From contig CALJMO010000067.1 of assembly GCA_937982065.1 (NCBI GenBank), forward strand, positions 62,001 to 126,000: DNA of 64,000 nucleotides. Reading direction: 5' to 3'. The DNA comes from an uncultured Collinsella sp. (lineage in GTDB: Bacteria > Actinomycetota > Coriobacteriia > Coriobacteriales > Coriobacteriaceae). The notes below the pieces were generated by a model. The model was not told the DNA's origin. It made no database searches and saw only the letters and a program-made list of their open reading frames with translations. Below, one piece after another: positions 38,337-47,745 of this stretch (the first letter of the stretch is position 1; each line of letters begins with the position of its first letter). The position numbers and the translations under genes were made by a program.

Positions 38337-38364
38337 TTGCACCTTACGATTCCTCGTGTATACT
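38337..38364 (+). promoter_or_regulatory. promoter of the tRNA-Ser genes
   Basis: TTGCAC (38337-38342) and TATACT (38359-38364) with a 16-bp spacer, 16 bp before the first tRNA-Ser. Confidence 0.75.
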
Positions 38365-38380
38365 AACTTTCGCATTTAAC

Positions 38381-38471
38381 GGAGAGTTGTCCGAGTGGCC
38401 GAAGGAGCACGATTGGAAATCGTGTAGGCGTCAAAAGCGTCTCCAGGGTTCAAATCCCTGACTCTCCGCCA
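38381..38471 (+). tRNA. tRNA-Ser(GGA)
   Basis: Acceptor stem GGAGAGT / ACTCTCC, anticodon loop TTGGAAA (anticodon GGA), a long variable arm typical of serine tRNA, T-arm GGGTTCAAATCCC and an encoded CCA end. Confidence 0.96.
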
Positions 38472-38480
38472 GTTAATTCC

Positions 38481-38510
38481 AAAGCAGGCCTTTGAGCCTG
38501 CTTTGTTTTT
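38481..38510 (+). terminator. terminator after tRNA-Ser(GGA)
   Basis: AAAGCAGGC / GCCTGCTTT with loop CTTTGA and GTTTTT. Confidence 0.85.
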
Positions 38511-38519
38511 ACCCCACGC

Positions 38520-38610
38520 GGAGGGGTGGCAGAGTGGTTGAATGCGGCGGTCTCGAAAACCGTTTGGCCTGTATAAGGTCACGAGGGTTCGAATCCCTCC
38601 TCCTCCGCCA
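38520..38610 (+). tRNA. tRNA-Ser(CGA)
   Basis: Acceptor stem GGAGGGG / CTCCTCC (one G-U), anticodon loop CTCGAAA (anticodon CGA), long variable arm, T-arm GGGTTCGAATCCC and CCA. It begins 10 bp after the preceding terminator. Confidence 0.96.
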
Positions 38611-38621
38611 TTTTGGTTGAG

Positions 38622-38648
38622 AAAGCTCCCAAGAATGGGAGCTTTTTT
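38622..38648 (+). terminator. terminator after tRNA-Ser(CGA)
   Basis: AAAGCTCCCA / TGGGAGCTTTTTT hairpin, 12 bp downstream of the tRNA. Confidence 0.87.
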
Positions 38649-38674
38649 GTTTTGAGTCCCTAACAAGCAAATAC

Positions 38675-38699
38675 GGCGGAGGAGGAGGGATTCGAACCC
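38675..38699 (-). repeat. inverted 25-bp copy of the tRNA-Ser(CGA) 3' end
   Basis: Exact reverse complement of 38585-38609 (T-arm and acceptor strand; starts GGCGGAGGAGGAGGGATTCG). No tRNA body is attached. It looks like a remnant attachment site or a decayed tRNA gene. Confidence 0.85.
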
Positions 38700-38720
38700 G
38701 CCAGGGCGCGGAGCGTAAAG

Positions 38721-38801
38721 AAAACGCGCCAGTGGCGCGTTTTTAGCGCAGCGCGGTCGGCGCAAGCCGACCGGATAAATTTTGAGCTCCGCTCAAAATT
38801 T
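38721..38801. repeat. three consecutive hairpins
   Basis: AAAACGCGCC/GGCGCGTTTT (38721-38744), CGGTCGGC/GCCGACCG (38754-38773) and AAATTTTGAGC/GCTCAAAATTT (38777-38801), all perfect stems, between the tRNA fragment and the nuclease cassette. Confidence 0.75.
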
Positions 38802-38855
38802 GGACACCCCCCTATTCAGCCACGCCCCCATCGCGTTCGATCCCAGCCCATATCT

Positions 38856-38922
38856 CAAACATGTACACCACCCTCCAAAGATGTCAAAAAATGTCGTTTT
38901 TGGAGTGTGATGTACATGTTTG
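38856..38922. repeat. CAAACATGTACA palindrome, left copy
   Basis: A 67-bp imperfect palindrome beginning CAAACATGTACACC and ending GGTGTGTACATGTTTG-like (TGATGTACATGTTTG), with an inner GATGTC...GTCG stem. Its inverted sister is at 40056-40123; aligned over 65 bases they differ at about eight positions. Lies 104 bp upstream of the nuclease gene. Confidence 0.8.
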
Positions 38923-39026
38923 CGTATGACGCGCACCGAGCATGAGTCGATTTGCTCGCATCCGGTATATTTCCCCACCTCAACGGACATAAGAATTTGG
39001 TGTCAGCTCGAAGCGAGAGGTCCCCA

Positions 39027-40034
39027 ATGGATACTCCTGTTCTCATTTCGCATAAAACGGCGTGGCTCGTCCATCATGCACCGCGGAACCTGGTTCAAGC
39101 CGTCGCACAACGCGACTACCAGATAGGCGTGCGGGGCCTCTCTACCCAGCAACGCATCGCGCGCATTCGGCAGGCACTTACCGACTGCGGCATTCCGTCC
39201 ACCATGCTCAAGACTATCGACATCTCCGTAGTATTTGCTTTCGAGCGAATTCGCACCAACGGTGTCACTTGCCACGTTCTCGGCCAAAACCTACCCTACG
39301 ACCATATTGACGAGCTTACGCCCGGCATCTTTATCACCGACGAAGCCTTCACCTTCGTGCTCGCTGCCGAGTGGATGGATAGGATCGAATACCTCGAGTA
39401 TGGTTACGAAGTTTGCGGCGACTATCGCATGGGGCTCAATCCCTCTGACCCTTACACTGAGCAACCAACCACCACCTCCAAGGACGAAATTGTCGAGCTG
39501 CTCGATCGGCACCCCGGCAAACCCGGCGCCACACGCGCCAGACTCGCGCTCAGACACATCTACGACCACTCAGCCTCGCCCATGGAGACTGCATCGTCCA
39601 TCGTCCTCTCGCTCCCTACAAGCGAAGGCGGCGTTGGCATCCGAGGTATCGAACTCAACAAACCGCTCGAAATCCCTCAAAGTCTCTGGCATTGCACAAA
39701 GGCCCGAACGCTCAAAATCGATGCCCTCATTACCTATAAGCGCAGAGAACTCGGCATCGAATATAAGGGCGGCTTTCACGATGAGGTCGAACGCAAGGGG
39801 GCGGACGCGGAACGAGAGGCCGTACTCGCCCAAATGGGATATCGAATCGTTACGCTCACCTCGGCACAGTTCGCAAGTCAACTTGCCTTTCACCGCGCCA
39901 TGAACAGCATTCGCGAAGCACTCGGTATGCCCCGCTGCACGGACGCCGAGTACCAGCGAAAGCAAAACGAACTGCGCAAGGCACTTATCCGCAACTGGAA
40001 GCGCGCGCAGGGCGAAGACACGCCTTCCGAGTAG
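39027..40034 (+). CDS. predicted PD-(D/E)XK nuclease-family protein (uncharacterised)
   Basis: A 335-aa paralogue of the protein at 3183. It shares the SASPxE motif (residues 182-187) and a C-terminal nuclease-like core: Asp232, then Glu245-Tyr-Lys247-Gly (an intact D...E-x-K), His251, and ADAEREAVLAQMGYRIVTLT like the R-x-x-x-L-x-x-x-G-W pattern of DUF559 nucleases. The N-terminal half has TPGIFITDEAFTFVLAAEW. No membrane segment or signal peptide. The ATG at 39027 follows GAGAGG. It is bracketed by inverted palindromes, 104 bp before and 21 bp after, and sits beside tRNA-Ser genes, a common integration site. Function unknown; a mobile or defence role is inferred. Confidence 0.72.
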   Translation: MDTPVLISHKTAWLVHHAPRNLVQAVAQRDYQIGVRGLSTQQRIARIRQALTDCGIPSTMLKTIDISVVFAFERIRTNGVTCHVLGQNLPYDHIDELTPGIFITDEAFTFVLAAEWMDRIEYLEYGYEVCGDYRMGLNPSDPYTEQPTTTSKDEIVELLDRHPGKPGATRARLALRHIYDHSASPMETASSIVLSLPTSEGGVGIRGIELNKPLEIPQSLWHCTKARTLKIDALITYKRRELGIEYKGGFHDEVERKGADAEREAVLAQMGYRIVTLTSAQFASQLAFHRAMNSIREALGMPRCTDAEYQRKQNELRKALIRNWKRAQGEDTPSE

Positions 40035-40055
40035 CGTCATCCCAGCGCGCCACAC

Positions 40056-40123
40056 CAAAACATGTGCATCACCCTCCAAAACCGACATTTTTCGACATCT
40101 TTGAAGGCTGGCGTACACGTTTG
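40056..40123. repeat. CAAACATGTACA palindrome, right copy (inverted)
   Basis: Reverse-complement relative of 38856-38922 (starts CAAAACATGTGCATCACC, ends ACACGTTTGG). It begins 21 bp after the nuclease-gene stop. Confidence 0.8.
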
Positions 40124-40237
40124 GCACCTACGCCCGCACCCGGTCCCGACCGTTTGCCGAGCAATAGGGTCGCAATCGGCGCCGAACATGTACTATGTAC
40201 GGGCATTGTCTAAACCCGTAACTCAAAGGACCCCATC

Positions 40238-40927
40238 TTGCCCGTCGTCGCCGCTATGACCATTACCTCGCATGCATCGGATGCCATGGTCGCTATTCCG
40301 TTTTGGCTCGAGATGTTCGCCGTTGTCGCTGCATCGATCTCGGGTGTGCTGGTTGCGCGCGAGCACAAGCTCGACCTGGTGGGCGCGGTCGCGCTCGCGG
40401 TGGTCTGCGGTCTGGGCGGCGGTCTTTTGCGCGACATGACGCTGCAGGTGGGCAACGTCTACATCCTCAACCAGCCGATGGCACTCCCGCTTTCCATTGC
40501 CACGGCGGCCATCATCTATATTTTCCCGGCAATCGTCGACAAACCCGAAAAACTCATTCCCCTGCTCGACATCATCTCGGTCGGCATCTACGCCGCCACT
40601 GGAGCAGACAAGGCGCTGGTCTACGGCTTTGCGCCGGCGGTGTGCATCATGATGGGCTTTTTCACCGCGGTGGGCGGCGGCATGTTGCGCGACGGCTTTA
40701 TGGGCGTGGTTCCGGGCATTTTCCAACGTACTAACTTTTATGCCATCGCGGCCATCGCCGGATCGGCAAGCTATGTAAGCCTCGTTATGAGTGGCTTGGT
40801 CAGCAATGTCGCCGCGCTGGTCGTATGCGTTGTCGTGACCATGGGTCTGCGCTGGCTCTCGCTGCGCTTTGACATCAAAAGCCCCACCGAGGAAGACATC
40901 GCACGCTTTTTGCACCGCAAAAAATAG
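40238..40927 (+). CDS. TRIC-type trimeric cation channel family membrane protein
   Basis: A 229-aa membrane protein of the YadS/UPF0126 family, a bacterial relative of trimeric intracellular cation channels. It has about seven helices and the repeated signature GLGGGLLRDM and VGGGMLRDGF, one in each half of the internal duplication. Probably a potassium or cation channel of the cytoplasmic membrane; some relatives are linked to amino-acid transport. The start is a TTG at 40238, 7 bases after AAAGGA; the ATG at 40256 is the alternative. Confidence 0.85.
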   Translation: MPVVAAMTITSHASDAMVAIPFWLEMFAVVAASISGVLVAREHKLDLVGAVALAVVCGLGGGLLRDMTLQVGNVYILNQPMALPLSIATAAIIYIFPAIVDKPEKLIPLLDIISVGIYAATGADKALVYGFAPAVCIMMGFFTAVGGGMLRDGFMGVVPGIFQRTNFYAIAAIAGSASYVSLVMSGLVSNVAALVVCVVVTMGLRWLSLRFDIKSPTEEDIARFLHRKK

Positions 40928-41034
40928 GTGGCGCGGGCCCATCCTTCGAAATGCAACCGAGAGGTTCTTTTAGAGCGCCCGCGCGTTGGGTACCCTGTTA
41001 GGTATATGCCAAACACCTAACAAAAGGATCAACC

Positions 41035-42180
41035 ATGGCTTTCAATCAAACCGCGGCGGCGCCGTCACACAAGATGCGTCGCTGCCTGCTTATGGCATTC
41101 GCGCTCATCGCGCTGGCGATCACCGCGCTTCCCACGGCGTCGTTCGCCGGCACGGACACCGCAGGCAACGTACTTGCGACCGACAATGACGCCAATCCGT
41201 CCGGCGTCGAAGGTGACCTGTACTGGGCAGGTCAGGACCTCAACTTGGACGATACGTCCATCGACCGCGATATCATCGCCGCGGGCGATACCCTCTCGAT
41301 CCGCGACTGCACAGTGGGCGGCGCCGTCCGTCTGGCGGCACGCACCATCAACATTGCCAAGACCGCGGTTGATGGCAGCGTGACCATCGCTGGCCAGCAT
41401 GTCGTGCTCAATTCCGACAGCACCGCCAACTGTTTCTACGCGATAGGCGAGACGGTTGCTCTGCGAGGCTCCACCAAGTCGGCAGCGCTCGCGGGCGATA
41501 CGGTGACCATCGATGGCACCGTCGATGGCGATGTCGAGGTTTGGGCCGACAAACTCATCCTAGGCAAGAACGCCCACATCACCGGCACCGTGAACGCGCA
41601 CGTCTCCGAGGACCCCGAGCGTGCCGCGGGAGCCGAGGTCGGCGCGCTCAAGATCGACCGCACCGAGAACGAGGATACTTCCACCGTTAACGATGTCATC
41701 GGCGGCATCGTCGCCGCGGCACTCTCGACCTGCTTTGTCGCTCTGCTGCTCGAGCTCGTCTTTCCGCGCGCGACCGCCGGCGCCGCCGGCATGCTCCACC
41801 AGCGCCCCATGCCCCTGTGGGTGAGCGGTCTTCTGGGCACGATTGCTATCGCCCCCGCCGTCCTACTGCTGATTATCTCTATCGCTGGTCTGTCGCTTGC
41901 TGGAACCCTCTTGTGCGGCGTTATCGGCATCGCATTGGTGTCGAGTGCCTTTTCGGGGTGCGCGCTCGCCCGCATGGTCGGACACAACCAAAACCGCTAC
42001 GCCATGGCAGCCGTGGGCGGCATAATCGCAGGCGCCCTCACGGGGCTTCCCCTCGTAGGTGACTTCATCAGCGGCGTGGCCTTTGTCTTTATGCTCGGCT
42101 ACGTTATCCAGATCATCTGGCGAAACGCCCGCCTCAAGCCGCAGCAGCCGGCTAACATGCCAGGACTCCCCACCGCTTAG
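41035..42180 (+). CDS. secreted beta-solenoid (bactofilin-like) membrane protein
   Basis: 381 aa. A signal peptide (MRRCLLMAFALIALAITALPTASFAG) is followed by a repetitive beta-rich region (about residues 58-195) with short repeats such as AGDTLSIRDCTVGGAVRLAA and AGDTVTIDGTVDGDVEVWA, typical of polymer-forming/bactofilin-like solenoids. The C-terminal third has four membrane helices with small residues and LVGDFISGVAFVFMLGY. Likely an outward-facing sensor or scaffold in the membrane. CAAAAGGATC precedes the ATG. The function is unknown. Confidence 0.7.
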   Translation: MAFNQTAAAPSHKMRRCLLMAFALIALAITALPTASFAGTDTAGNVLATDNDANPSGVEGDLYWAGQDLNLDDTSIDRDIIAAGDTLSIRDCTVGGAVRLAARTINIAKTAVDGSVTIAGQHVVLNSDSTANCFYAIGETVALRGSTKSAALAGDTVTIDGTVDGDVEVWADKLILGKNAHITGTVNAHVSEDPERAAGAEVGALKIDRTENEDTSTVNDVIGGIVAAALSTCFVALLLELVFPRATAGAAGMLHQRPMPLWVSGLLGTIAIAPAVLLLIISIAGLSLAGTLLCGVIGIALVSSAFSGCALARMVGHNQNRYAMAAVGGIIAGALTGLPLVGDFISGVAFVFMLGYVIQIIWRNARLKPQQPANMPGLPTA

Positions 42181-42183
42181 CCA

Positions 42184-42212
42184 CCAACCACCACAAAGGT
42201 GCCAGGTTACTT
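42184..42212. repeat. partial ACCACCACAAAGGTG repeat
   Basis: Shares ACCACCACAAAGGTGCC with the 7988 and 8333 units but lacks the right GTGGTGGT arm. Directly after the stop of the solenoid protein. Confidence 0.55.
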
Positions 42213-42226
42213 TGCACCAACAAACG

Positions 42227-42268
42227 AAGCGGGGCACTCGGTCATGTCGACCGGGTGCCCCGCTTTTC
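42227..42268. terminator. intrinsic terminator (bidirectional)
   Basis: AAGCGGGGCACTCGG pairs with CCGGGTGCCCCGCTTTT; convergent genes lie on both sides. Confidence 0.88.
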
Positions 42269-42371
42269 TTGGAGGGTTCTCTAGTAACTTTTTCAAAACC
42301 AATGATCATCAGGTCGGTAGGCCTGTGCGTCACTCGCTACGGAGGCAGCACGCCATTAAGCAGGGGGGCAA

Positions 42372-44024
42372 TTATTTTTCACGACGACCGCCTCCCCGCT
42401 TGATGACGAGCGCGACAACAATAGCCGCCACTCCGATGGCAGCCAAAGCCGCCACCAGCACCAACGTTCTATCTCCCGTCGAGGGCATAAAGCCTCGACT
42501 TGCTTCTTTGCTTGGAGTGTTGAGCACCGACAGTTCAATCGAACCCGTCCCGGCATCAGCGGTATCAACCCGCAGAGGGCTTTCGGCCGACACGGTCACC
42601 TTGGGCTTCGCGGCTGCAACCTGTTTAACGTCCAATCCCTCGGACGTAACCGTTACCGTTCGCTTGCCCTCAAAGGCGGTGTATCCCTTGGGAGCCGCGA
42701 CCTCTTCGACGGTGTAGACACCCGCGTCCACACCGCTCAATTCCACATGGCCGTCCGCGCCCGTGGTGACGCACGCGGCGGCATCCGTCGACCACGAGCC
42801 GTCGGTCGTTAGGATGCGCCCGCGGTCATCGATGATGCGCAGCTTGGCGCCCGCGAGCGGTTTATCGTCCGAGCTTGAGCGCTTGATCAGACTGAGTCCC
42901 CAGGTGTAGGCGCACGCGTCATCGCTCGGCGTGCGGGTGAAGCCGGCGTCGCCGGACTGGTCGGCGAGAGGAGAGCGCGGGTAGCGCAGGCAGACCTCGT
43001 TGGGGTTGCCCTTGGTAGCGCCCCTATTGCAGCTGGCCCCCAACGGCGCATCGTAGACAGCAACCACGCGGGCGCCCGCGGTGAAGGCGTCGACCCCGCC
43101 GAGCGCGGCGATGAGGTCGCCGGTGCGCACGGTGAAGGTCTTACCGTCGACCGCCACCTTGGTGGCGCACTGGGCCGTGATGTCGGTCCAGCCCTTCGCG
43201 GGCTCGGTGCCGACGCGGCCGTCCTTGTCGGTCTGGACCGCGTCGAAGCCGCCGTCCGCGCCCGCCGCCACGTACACGCGCATGCTCGCGGCGACCTTGG
43301 AGGGGTCGAGCCCCGCGCTCATGGTGTCGACGAACCGCACCGTATAGGTGTCGTAGGCGGTGAGCCCGGCCGGGACCGTTGCCGAGAGGCGCCAGTACAG
43401 GTCGTCGGCGACCGTGGCGTCGGCGGCCTTCTGCCAGGCGGCGGCGCTGTCCTCCAGCACGTGCTTGGACACCTTGGGGGTCGCGGCCTTGGGCTTGACG
43501 GTGACGGCGCTGCCGCCCACCAGGGCCATGATCGGCGCGGTGCCGGCCTCGCCCTGGGAAATGGCGTCATCGTCGGCGACGATGAGCCAGTAGCCGCAGG
43601 GCAGCTCGGCCGTCGTGCCCGCGTTAAGGGCCACGGAAGGCGCACCGGCATTGTAAATCGCACGGGCAAGCTTTGCCGCTAGCGTGGTCGTCATGTGCCC
43701 GTCGGCATTCATCCATTCGGCAGCCTCTTGCGCCGGCGATGCCGAGTTATCAAGCCCTGCATCATGAAGCACGGGAAGGGCAGCTTGGCGAACCGTGTCA
43801 TTCGCCCACGCTACATCAGTTGCGACCTTTTGGTCGGCATCGGCATCGTCGACAACGGTCGCCGAAAAGAGCTGGTACGCGTCGTAACGTGTCGCGACTG
43901 TACCGTCCACCGTAATGGCTCCGGTGTCGGCAGCACGGGCCGTTCCAGGGGCGATCGCGAAAGACAGAATAGCGACCATGATTATCGTCGCGACAGCCAA
44001 CAAGCTGCGGCTAAGCCTACTCAT
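42372..44024 (-). CDS. LPXTG-like anchored pilin / surface protein (SpaA-type)
   Basis: A 550-aa surface protein. A signal peptide ends near GTARA-ADTG. It has a pilin-type N domain, a second beta domain with TVRFVDTMSAGLDPSKV, and a SpaA/Cna-B-type domain near the C-terminus (LSLIKRSSSDDKPLAGAKL, with E-box YTVEEVAAPKGY). The sorting signal reads FMPSTG rather than LPXTG, then a hydrophobic helix and basic tail (KRGGGRREK). The start overlaps the adhesin stop by 8 bp, so the two are coupled. A candidate pilin lysine lies in VTVKPKAATPKVSK. No sortase gene adjoins it. Confidence 0.85.
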   Translation of the reverse strand: MSRLSRSLLAVATIIMVAILSFAIAPGTARAADTGAITVDGTVATRYDAYQLFSATVVDDADADQKVATDVAWANDTVRQAALPVLHDAGLDNSASPAQEAAEWMNADGHMTTTLAAKLARAIYNAGAPSVALNAGTTAELPCGYWLIVADDDAISQGEAGTAPIMALVGGSAVTVKPKAATPKVSKHVLEDSAAAWQKAADATVADDLYWRLSATVPAGLTAYDTYTVRFVDTMSAGLDPSKVAASMRVYVAAGADGGFDAVQTDKDGRVGTEPAKGWTDITAQCATKVAVDGKTFTVRTGDLIAALGGVDAFTAGARVVAVYDAPLGASCNRGATKGNPNEVCLRYPRSPLADQSGDAGFTRTPSDDACAYTWGLSLIKRSSSDDKPLAGAKLRIIDDRGRILTTDGSWSTDAAACVTTGADGHVELSGVDAGVYTVEEVAAPKGYTAFEGKRTVTVTSEGLDVKQVAAAKPKVTVSAESPLRVDTADAGTGSIELSVLNTPSKEASRGFMPSTGDRTLVLVAALAAIGVAAIVVALVIKRGGGRREK

Positions 44025-47000
44025 GGTGATCACCTCGATCCAGATCGCGATGGCGACGAGCATGCATCCACGTCGCGGCGAAGCACAGCAACGAAGCGCC
44101 AGCAAGATATGTCATAGTCAAGCCAGCCCCGCCCGCCTCAGGAAGCATGGTCGAATACCTGTTGGTAAAGGTCGGTGGAGTCGGAGAGTCGTTATCGTAG
44201 GTGACGGTGACATCGAGCTTTCCGGCGCCATTAGCCACGACAACCTTAACCTTGTGCTCGGTCGTGTCATAGGTAATGTGATCCTTGACGTTGCCCTCGG
44301 CGTCCTTGGGAACGACCTCGGAGATCTTGTAGGTATAGGTTCCCGCCTTGTTGTACTCGACGGGAAAAGAGACGTTCCCCTCGGCGTCATTAGTCACCGT
44401 CTGGAGTACCTTGCCCTCGCCGTCCTTGAGCTCGAACGAGAACTGTCCTTCCTTGAAGGTTCCACCTTCAAGCACTTTCTTTGCTTTGATTTCCGTGGAT
44501 ACCGTCAGGCGATTATCGTAGATCCAAATCTTGTCCTTCTCGGCATCGCCGATGATCTCCGCGTTCCCGACAACGTCCCTCGCCTTTTCAAGCGCGGCCT
44601 GATATTCCTCCGTAGTCGCATCGCCCTTGAGCATGATCCATGTGGGGCTTGTTGTGTCGTACCCCTCAGGCGCCTTCGACTCCACAAGCTTGTAGAGCAC
44701 GCAATTAGTCATCTTTTTGGTGCTCGTGCCGAACGAGATTTTTCCGCTGCCATCGGTCTTGGCAGTCTGGAATTCCTCATCAGTCTCACCGGCGCCATCC
44801 ATGGCCACACTGTAGAGCGTAAACTCCGCGCCCTCGAGCGTCGCGCCGACCTGCTGGGCGTCGTATTTGGTCATCGTGATGCCGTAGCCGTTGCCACCTG
44901 CGGTAGCAGAAGCGCTCTTGACAATCCATTTTTGATCATCGATCGCGGAGCCATCAGTCACCCCCGTGAGCGTGGCGGTGTTGGAAAGAGAAACTTCATC
45001 GCCAGGATTTCCGCTCGGGATCACCTCATACTCGACTTTGAGATACTTCTTATCGGGCACGTTGAGTGTCAGCTTCGTACGCGAGCCAGATTCATCCTTG
45101 ACTTGCTCCATCTCCGATGAATAGTCCTCATCAGCCAGCAGTGACCAGGCACCATTCATCCGCTCATAGACCTTAAGCGTAGACGGCACCAACGTGCACT
45201 TGGCATCCATGGTGTCGACGAGCTCGAGGATGTCAGTGTCGCTCTTAAGGGCAACCGCAGACTTGTTGACCAGAATGGTGTACTTGATGCGATTGCTGTC
45301 AGTGACCCGCTCGCCGGTCTTGTTGATAACGTTGTTCTTGATGGTGACGGTTCCGCTGCCAGAGCTGAACTCCTTCTCACCCGACTTAGCGCTGGCAGAA
45401 TTAGTGAACTTCACCTCGTTCGTAGAGGTGTCGAGCTTGCCTCGCTTGACCGCCGTCCGATATGTAAGCTTGGCGTAACCGGCAAATTCACCAAGCTCTG
45501 TTGTAGGAATGGAGAAGGTGACCGTGCTACCGTTGCTTTTCACGTTGCCGGCATCGAGCTGTTTGCCCGAAATGATCGTCTCCGCCTCGCTTCCGCTACC
45601 GTAGCCGGCATGCTGATCGTAGGGATTCTGCACGAGCGTGTATTTGGCGGAATTCACAACGTAGCTCATACCGTCCGGAAGGGTGTCGACAATATTCAGA
45701 GGTTTGTTGCCGAGTTTTCCGGCTCCGTAGTATTCGTACTCACCATTTGCGCCCTTGTTGCCCTGCTGGCGGTTCGCGTACACTGTCCAGTCGACGAGCC
45801 AAGCACCCTTCTCTGCCGAGCCGTCGACGGAGCTCCAGTCGAAGCTCTCGCTCCAAGACACCTTCGACTCCGCTTCCGGCTTCTCGACCGCAGGCGTCGT
45901 TTCTTTGTTGACAACGTACATAACGAGGTCGGTGTACTGCCGCTGAAGGTTCAGGCCCGACGCACTGACCGACGCGAAGTTCGAGTACCAGCCCGGCAAC
46001 GCATCGGACGTGGTGGTGTAGGTGATGACGGCGTAGTCCTCGTTCTCGAGGGCGGCCTTTACCTTGTCGTTCACATTTATATCAAGGTTGAAATTTCTTT
46101 TTGTTCCACCGACCGTCCAGTTGGCCGTCAGGTCCCAGTCAGCGTTCTGGCCCCGTTTCAGCACAGTTTCGCCGATTGTGATGGAAATGGAATCTACGTC
46201 GATGCCGAGATTTTGCGACCACGCCGACTGAAACGTATCCTTCACCGTCACCTTGTCCGGATGGACCGCATTAACGATCGCTTTCAGCGCGACCTTCGTC
46301 TCCCACGTCGCCCTGCCCGTCGTCCCGGCCTCGTCGGAGCTCACGCGCCTCTTGGTGATCGGCGTACCCATCAGCTGCGGCGTAAACTTGCCTTCGGCTG
46401 CTCCCGAGACGCGGCCTTCATGCTCGATAGTCGCATTGTTGTGCACGGTGTCATAGGAATTCGTATCGTTCATCCTGGTGTGATAAACGATGCAGTAGGT
46501 GGCGTACTTATCGTTAAGGTTGTCCGGGAACGTATAGGAAAAGGTATCTTTCGACGAATCAAGAGCACGCTCGTAGATCTTGACTCCATCCGATTCCGAC
46601 GTACCTTTGTAAACCGTGTAACTCCCCGTATACGTTTGTTTAGCGTCCAACTTATCGGTGAACTTGTAGCCACTCATGTCAGCCTTAAGCTCGCCTTGGT
46701 TGAGCCTGACCGTCCATTTGATGTCCGACGACGTGCCCGAGCCGTTGGACTTGTTGATCATGTCATAACGAAATTGACTAGGAGCAGCCGTGGCCGTGCC
46801 GTTCTGGCGATCGTTAGGGCCGCCCCATTCCCACGCTGCCGTGTTTTTGGAGCCTCCCTGTTCGTTGATATACTCGCCGTTGTTCACGGAGACGTCACTC
46901 TTCAGCTTGGTTTCATACGTAATCGTATGGACACCCCGGGGAAGGCTGCCCAAGTTCTCGATGGTCGCGGTCTGACCTTCGATTGTTGGCTGCGATTCAA

Positions 47001-47745
47001 TCGTCTTGCCGTCAAGCTTAAAGCTGCCCTCCACAAAGCTGAAGTTCTCGCCTAGCGTATCGGTGAACTTAACGCTTGTGGCATACGGCTCGACGGTGAG
47101 CTTAACGGTCCAGGTGACCTTGGCCACGCCGTTGGAGCCCTGAGAGAAAACCCCCGACTTCTCTCCCTTAACGCTACCGTCCTTGGTGGAAATATCGACC
47201 TTCCCCACGCCGGGGAACACGACAGATGTCACGCCACCAGAACCAACGTCCTTGTTTTTAAGCTGGAACGAGAAGCTGGCCGCGACATGGATGTTCGCAG
47301 GGTTTTTCGCGAGCCACGCCTTGTCGAACGTAAAGATGGCCTTGTTGTTTTTAATCTACCATGTGCCAGCTCTTACGGCATCGGTGCCCGTTCCCGCCAT
47401 AAGGTCCACAGCGGCGTTATCGTCGACGGCTATGGTGTCAGGAAACTTGTAAACGGCAACATTGTTCCCAGGCGTAGGAGCCTCGCCAGTTTTGAAATTT
47501 GCCGAAAAAGCCCCGTAAAGGGTTGATACAGAGGTCACGGCACCTTTTAGCTCCTGAGTACGATACTCGTCGGTATAGAGCTTAACCGTAACGCTCGCTG
47601 TCTTCTCATCAATCGCAATCGGCGTCGGCGGCGTCGCATCCTCGGCGCGCACGGGGGCCGCACCGTAAAACACTGCGGCGGTGAGGCAAATCAAAATGAA
47701 AATCAGAGCCGCCATACCCAGCGACCGCGAGCGGTGTGCGTCCAT
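44017..47745 (-). pseudogene. large LPXTG-like adhesin / pilus tip protein interrupted by an in-frame amber codon
   Basis: One frame runs from the ATG at 47745 to 44017 (about 1242 residues) but carries a TAG at 47356-47358 after residue 129. The N-terminal piece has a signal peptide (AALIFILICLTAAVFYGAAPVRA). After the stop the same frame continues without a start (IKNNKAIFTFDKAWLAKNPA...) into repeated Ig-like adhesin domains, a SpaA-type domain (FTLYSVAMD...VESKAPEGY) and a pilin-isopeptide-like domain (GTYTYKISEVVP). It ends with the sorting motif LPEAG, a hydrophobic helix and a basic tail. A C-to-T change of a CAG codon would explain the stop. Translation restarting downstream would lack the signal peptide. 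Either a recent pseudogene, an amber readthrough, or a sequencing error. Confidence 0.8.

Noticed and set aside
47232..47234. Separate downstream start for the adhesin C-terminal part
   Set aside because: It would lack a signal peptide and would remove conserved sequence between the amber codon and this Met; one interrupted gene is simpler.
44017..47745. Pyrrolysine at the TAG codon
   Set aside because: No other evidence of pyrrolysine use (no pylT/S seen), and surface adhesins are not known to use it.
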